Below, in pieces: positions 35,401 to 36,711 of a stretch of 36,711 nucleotides of DNA. The notes under the pieces were generated by a model. It did not search any database. It had not been told where the DNA came from and saw only the letters and a list, made by a program, of their open reading frames with translations. Within the stretch, counting starts at the first letter, position 1. The number at the start of each line of letters is the position of its first letter. This DNA is from Gemmataceae bacterium (lineage in GTDB: Bacteria > Planctomycetota > Planctomycetia > Gemmatales > Gemmataceae). Where the stretch lies: contig JAIBBI010000039.1 in assembly GCA_019694755.1 (NCBI GenBank), positions 1 through 36,711 on the forward strand, written 5' to 3'. The position numbers were made by a program, and so were the translations under genes.

Positions 35401-35606
35401 TCTTCGACCTGCGGCTGGACGCTTCGCCGCGGCCGGTCCGGGCCGAGGGCGCGGCCATCGAGTACACGGAGAAGGCCGTCACGAGCCGGGCCGTCGTGTG
35501 CGACCTGTGCAGTAACCTGCCCGGCCAGGTCCCCAGTTGCGTGAACGCCTGCCCGCACGACGCGGCCATGCGCGTCGACGCCCGCACTGGGTTCCCGACG
35601 CGGTAG
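32403..35606 (+). CDS. Two cNMP-binding domains fused to a four-cluster [4Fe-4S] protein
   Basis: 1,067 residues from ATG 32403, GGGGTGG just upstream; no signal peptide, so cytoplasmic. A disordered Pro/Lys-rich N-terminus (1-250) contains repeats. CNB domain A (about 268-445) has GDLFGEMSCLYRTPRSATVV at 408-427, and domain B (about 466-720) has GDLIGEMGVAMNRPRSASCL at 663-682, both with the phosphate-binding Arg; each contains a long insertion. Residues 780-858 and 1033-1050 hold 16 Cys in four groups (C780/783/786/790, C817/820/825/829, C848/851/854/858, C1033/1036/1046/1050), the pattern of DmsB/NrfC/HybA-type subunits with four clusters. A beta-sandwich of the GH2 sugar-binding type (about 900-1010) sits between the third and fourth groups. 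Probably passes electrons to or from the membrane b-cytochrome under cyclic-nucleotide control (inference). Confidence 0.88.
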   Translation: MSEKKPDPPKKDQPQGPPVDVSWADISLSEMLRERSEDASKVADPPAPKKPDTTPVLFGDDSVDGEKKPAPPPAKKPDTAPIVFGDDSAPGETKPVETPAAKRATPMIVGDDSFDGAPISTGQKSPAAPKPPAKKPLPGGNQPSFAELDLEKVLTPKPSPTKARPRDDMMSLLDISLSDSVLQQIAKRAPAKRPDESKPRDDMSFADFALQEIEQKQELNAAAAIAAPPAPAPAPPPEKPAEKVKEVAVNREAMLEPRRKDVQIPVDKLVAFRDCIGLFSQLKNKPSVEKWPGTLVLRRYHPGEPVFRQGEAGMSAFYVLTAADEDRLRAAKLIPPQRTMIDLETSAEALAVHLAIARPVVKQESWVDRLANYFVKKPEVKAQPKFIPIDAPVGVEYESRRAVLSAGDLFGEMSCLYRTPRSATVVAERDCYVVELLRNVLDQLKKDPKFKEEMDKKYKERVFGLQVLNLPIFRGLNEELITWLRDKATLKSYRAGQVVCDEHDRPDDMMIIRGGLVKVCQGVSNLYGRSDVLSWTGLAAKLVAAAEGTPLARVRATLGPSADERLANEAHDPTALSADQWQEVLYELNDLVKGPPLGETDAALAGPQYKLLLATLPKAAKDRSESDARRLNRTFLDELLGGAVRAKRLSAGPESILQYASRGDLIGEMGVAMNRPRSASCLAYTHPRFGQALEDVKSTEEETVEVVLLPAAAFRELLDKPGAESVRAHVEQLISTRQRSDLLRQKLAPGSDSGRRLSPEFEKLGLIQGQKLMLIDLDRCTRCDECVRACADVHSDGRSRLFLEGPRFERYLVPITCRSCLDPVCLIGCPVGSIHRGDNKQITIEDWCIGCGLCARQCPYGSILLHDIGLIANGAREWSFNSGEVDPTKRPGIAHWPTAAAPFRLSRDFRSRVKPSTVYWFARTFDVPADLLRDHVFEMELTGLDPAAQIYINGTEVATKERLKKDKRAFPIAEPEKFLRAKNNMILVRVSPKEDEAGVIFDLRLDASPRPVRAEGAAIEYTEKAVTSRAVVCDLCSNLPGQVPSCVNACPHDAAMRVDARTGFPTR

Positions 35607-35639
35607 AGGAGTCGGACGGCGGACAATTCGTCACTCGAA

Positions 35640-35867
35640 TCAGAAGGTTCCGCGAACGTAGTGGTCGTGGTTGATGGCAAAATCCTCGGGGAGGTCACAC
35701 GGCTGCTGTTCGCAATACTCCGCGAACTGCCGCATTCGCTCCCCTACCGAGGGAACATCCGATTCGCGAGACCTGACCGGGCTGATTCGAACTTTTGTTC
35801 CTTCGGGCAACGAACACTCGCCGTCCGGCACGGCGACTCCGTTTTGAATAGTTCCTTCAATCTCCAC
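35640..35867 (-). CDS. DUF104-like antitoxin-type small protein
   Basis: 75 residues from GTG 35867, with AGGAG 8 bases upstream. MEIEGTIQNGVAVPDGE, then LPEGTKVRISP, is the AF2212-like (DUF104) pattern of a short beta-hairpin DNA-binding-type domain found in antitoxins of PIN-domain toxin pairs. The C-terminus (CDLPEDFAINHDHYVRGTF) is the motif commonly seen in planctomycete members. There is no toxin gene downstream: 34 bases later the Fe-S gene ends on the other strand. It may be a solitary antitoxin, a relic, or unlinked to any toxin. Low-GC surroundings hint at transfer. Confidence 0.65.
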   Translation of the reverse strand: MEIEGTIQNGVAVPDGECSLPEGTKVRISPVRSRESDVPSVGERMRQFAEYCEQQPCDLPEDFAINHDHYVRGTF

Positions 35868-36124
35868 CTTGCGTTCTCCTCGGGCATGTTACAGCCAGAA
35901 TGTCGGTCTCGCCAAAACGCTGACAGACAACACCGATTCTAAGAATCTCCGGTCTCCAAGAGAATCAGATGGAATCCGGGGAAGTGTGGCGACTTCATTG
36001 TCTTGGACATCGTCCTCGCAAGGAAGTGGTGAGTACGACACTTCCGGCAGCTCTGGCATTTCCAAGAGGGCTGCGCAGGCATGCGAATATTCACATAGAC
36101 TCGATTTTCAGCAGGTCCGAAGGA

Positions 36125-36285
36125 CCGACCTACCTTAGCCCGGCCCAGCGGGCCGGGTTTTCGGTCAATCAGTAGAACGGCGGCCTGAAGGGCCGCGCTA
36201 TTTGGATCGCGGCCCTTCAGGCCGCCTTCAATCGGCACCAAACCCCAGCCCTGCGGACTGGGCTAAGGAAGGTTGGCCCGTTGGG
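36125..36285. repeat. Nested palindromic repeat (REP/MITE-like)
   Basis: An outer imperfect inverted repeat (ccgaccta-cttagcccggccc at about 36125-36146 against ggactgggctaagga-ggttgg near 36256-36280) encloses a perfect 19-bp hairpin: 36179-36197 pairs with 36208-36226 around a 10-base loop. The left part also carries the terminator-like hairpin 36139-36161. The block is a strong candidate for a dispersed repeat of this genome, or a small non-autonomous element. Confidence 0.7.
36139..36161 (+). terminator. Terminator-like hairpin within the palindromic repeat
   Basis: CCCGGCCC (36139-36146), a 3-base AGC loop, GGGCCGGG (36150-36157) and TTTT (36158-36161) form a rho-independent-style terminator on the plus strand. 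No plus-strand gene precedes it closely (the Fe-S gene ends at 35606), so it may simply be part of the repeat. Confidence 0.45.
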
Positions 36286-36446
36286 CCAAGACCTCGCGAA
36301 GTTCGACGAGCCGCGTCGGCCACAGTTCTTCCCCATCCCGGACGCATCACCGCTAACATCGGCGTTGATTGCTGACGCTACACAAAGACTCACCGATATC
36401 TGCACCAATCGAAAACATGCAATCTCGTGAAACGGGCCAATCGCAT

Positions 36447-36711
36447 TCACTCCTCTCGGTGTTTCTCCACCGCCCGGCGGACGGGCTTCGCGGAGAACAC
36501 ATCCGGGACGTGCGGGCCGCCTTCGGTGTGGTACGGCCCGGGGTGTGGTTGTCGGACGCAGTCCGGATACCAGTTCAGGAAGAAGCGGTTGGGTCGCCAG
36601 CCGTGCCCGACGTAGTCGAATCCCCACGTCCCGTCGCCCGGGCCGGCCGGCACGCCGCGACGCACCGCTCCGCCGCCCACCTGCCCGCCCGTCTCCTTCG
36701 GCGACCGGCCG
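36447..36711 (-). CDS. C-terminal end of an unidentified protein (runs off window)
   Basis: The frame is open from the window edge to a TGA at 36449-36447. Its C-terminus reads FDYVGHGWRPNRFFLNWYPD, then a Pro/His-rich stretch (CVRQPHPGPYHTEGGPHV) and a basic end (SAKPVRRAVEKHREE). Without the 5' end the family cannot be assigned; the aromatic-rich composition and absence of stops suggest a real protein. An internal GTG at 36680 is not supported as a start because coding-like sequence continues above it. Confidence 0.55.
   Translation of the reverse strand, partial: GRSPKETGGQVGGGAVRRGVPAGPGDGTWGFDYVGHGWRPNRFFLNWYPDCVRQPHPGPYHTEGGPHVPDVFSAKPVRRAVEKHREE

Larger units (their letters stand above)
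35868..36446. other. Intergenic, AT-richer region with nested palindromes
   Basis: No convincing gene was seen in these 579 bases. 36001-36060 is 55% GC, well below the cytochrome genes. From about 36125 to 36285 it holds the nested inverted repeats listed separately; the remainder has short open frames without start sites or recognisable products. Confidence 0.6.

Noticed and set aside
35890-36241. Short open frames in the intergenic region (including one beginning MPELPEV and a 100-codon frame through the palindromes)
   Set aside because: No ribosome-binding site, no family resemblance, and one crosses the repeat arms.
1-36711. CRISPR arrays, rRNA, tRNA, riboswitches, phage genes
   Set aside because: No regularly spaced repeats, conserved RNA segments or phage proteins were seen on either strand by eye; a covariance-model scan was not possible here.

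Overview
The window looks like chromosome from a GC-rich planctomycete, most likely of the Gemmataceae type. This rests on gene content, not on a marker gene: a hopanoid cluster (shc, hpnH, an hpnA-like epimerase), a large type I sulfatase, a Lpg1974-type porin, an STN/HEAT-like secreted protein, a secreted propeller protein and many multiheme cytochromes. I saw no rRNA, tRNA or CRISPR array.

Layout. 1-1.0 kb: a methyltransferase gene whose 3' end is replaced by what looks like the end of an insertion sequence. 1.2-4.0 kb: a DUF454 membrane protein, a secreted propeller protein overlapping a class II (c'-like) cytochrome gene, and a YebC-family regulator. 4.1-9.5 kb: a minus-strand run NUDIX - ygiQ - arylsulfatase, with a decayed second copy of the ygiQ 3' end beyond the sulfatase. 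The sulfatase is therefore bracketed by direct ygiQ repeats and looks acquired. 9.7-10.9 kb: a CBS-SpoIIE phosphatase facing the hopanoid operon, the two separated by a perfect 26-bp inverted repeat. 11.0-16.3 kb: the minus-strand operon FAD oxidoreductase - hpnA-like - shc - hpnH. 16.4-21.0 kb: a secreted HEAT/STN-like protein, a small secreted protein, ubiX, and an FHA-linked class III nucleotide cyclase.

21.1-35.6 kb is the most striking part, a dense redox locus. It holds two tandem, related pentaheme cytochromes; two small AT-richer genes; a minus-strand pair encoding an outer-membrane porin and a roughly 1,294-residue cytochrome with ten heme sites and an LVIVD-type propeller; and, divergently, a three-gene operon. 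That operon encodes a diheme b-type membrane protein (two H-x13-H pairs), a membrane-anchored decaheme cytochrome c, and a 1,067-residue protein joining two cyclic-nucleotide-binding domains to a four-cluster [4Fe-4S] module. Together these could carry electrons between the quinone pool or cytoplasm and the outer membrane. The cNMP domains, with a nucleotide cyclase 8 kb away, suggest second-messenger control. That reading is inference; the domains and motifs are visible in the sequence.

35.6-36.7 kb: a lone DUF104-like antitoxin-type gene, an AT-richer intergenic stretch with a nested palindromic repeat, and the 3' end of an unidentified gene running off the window.
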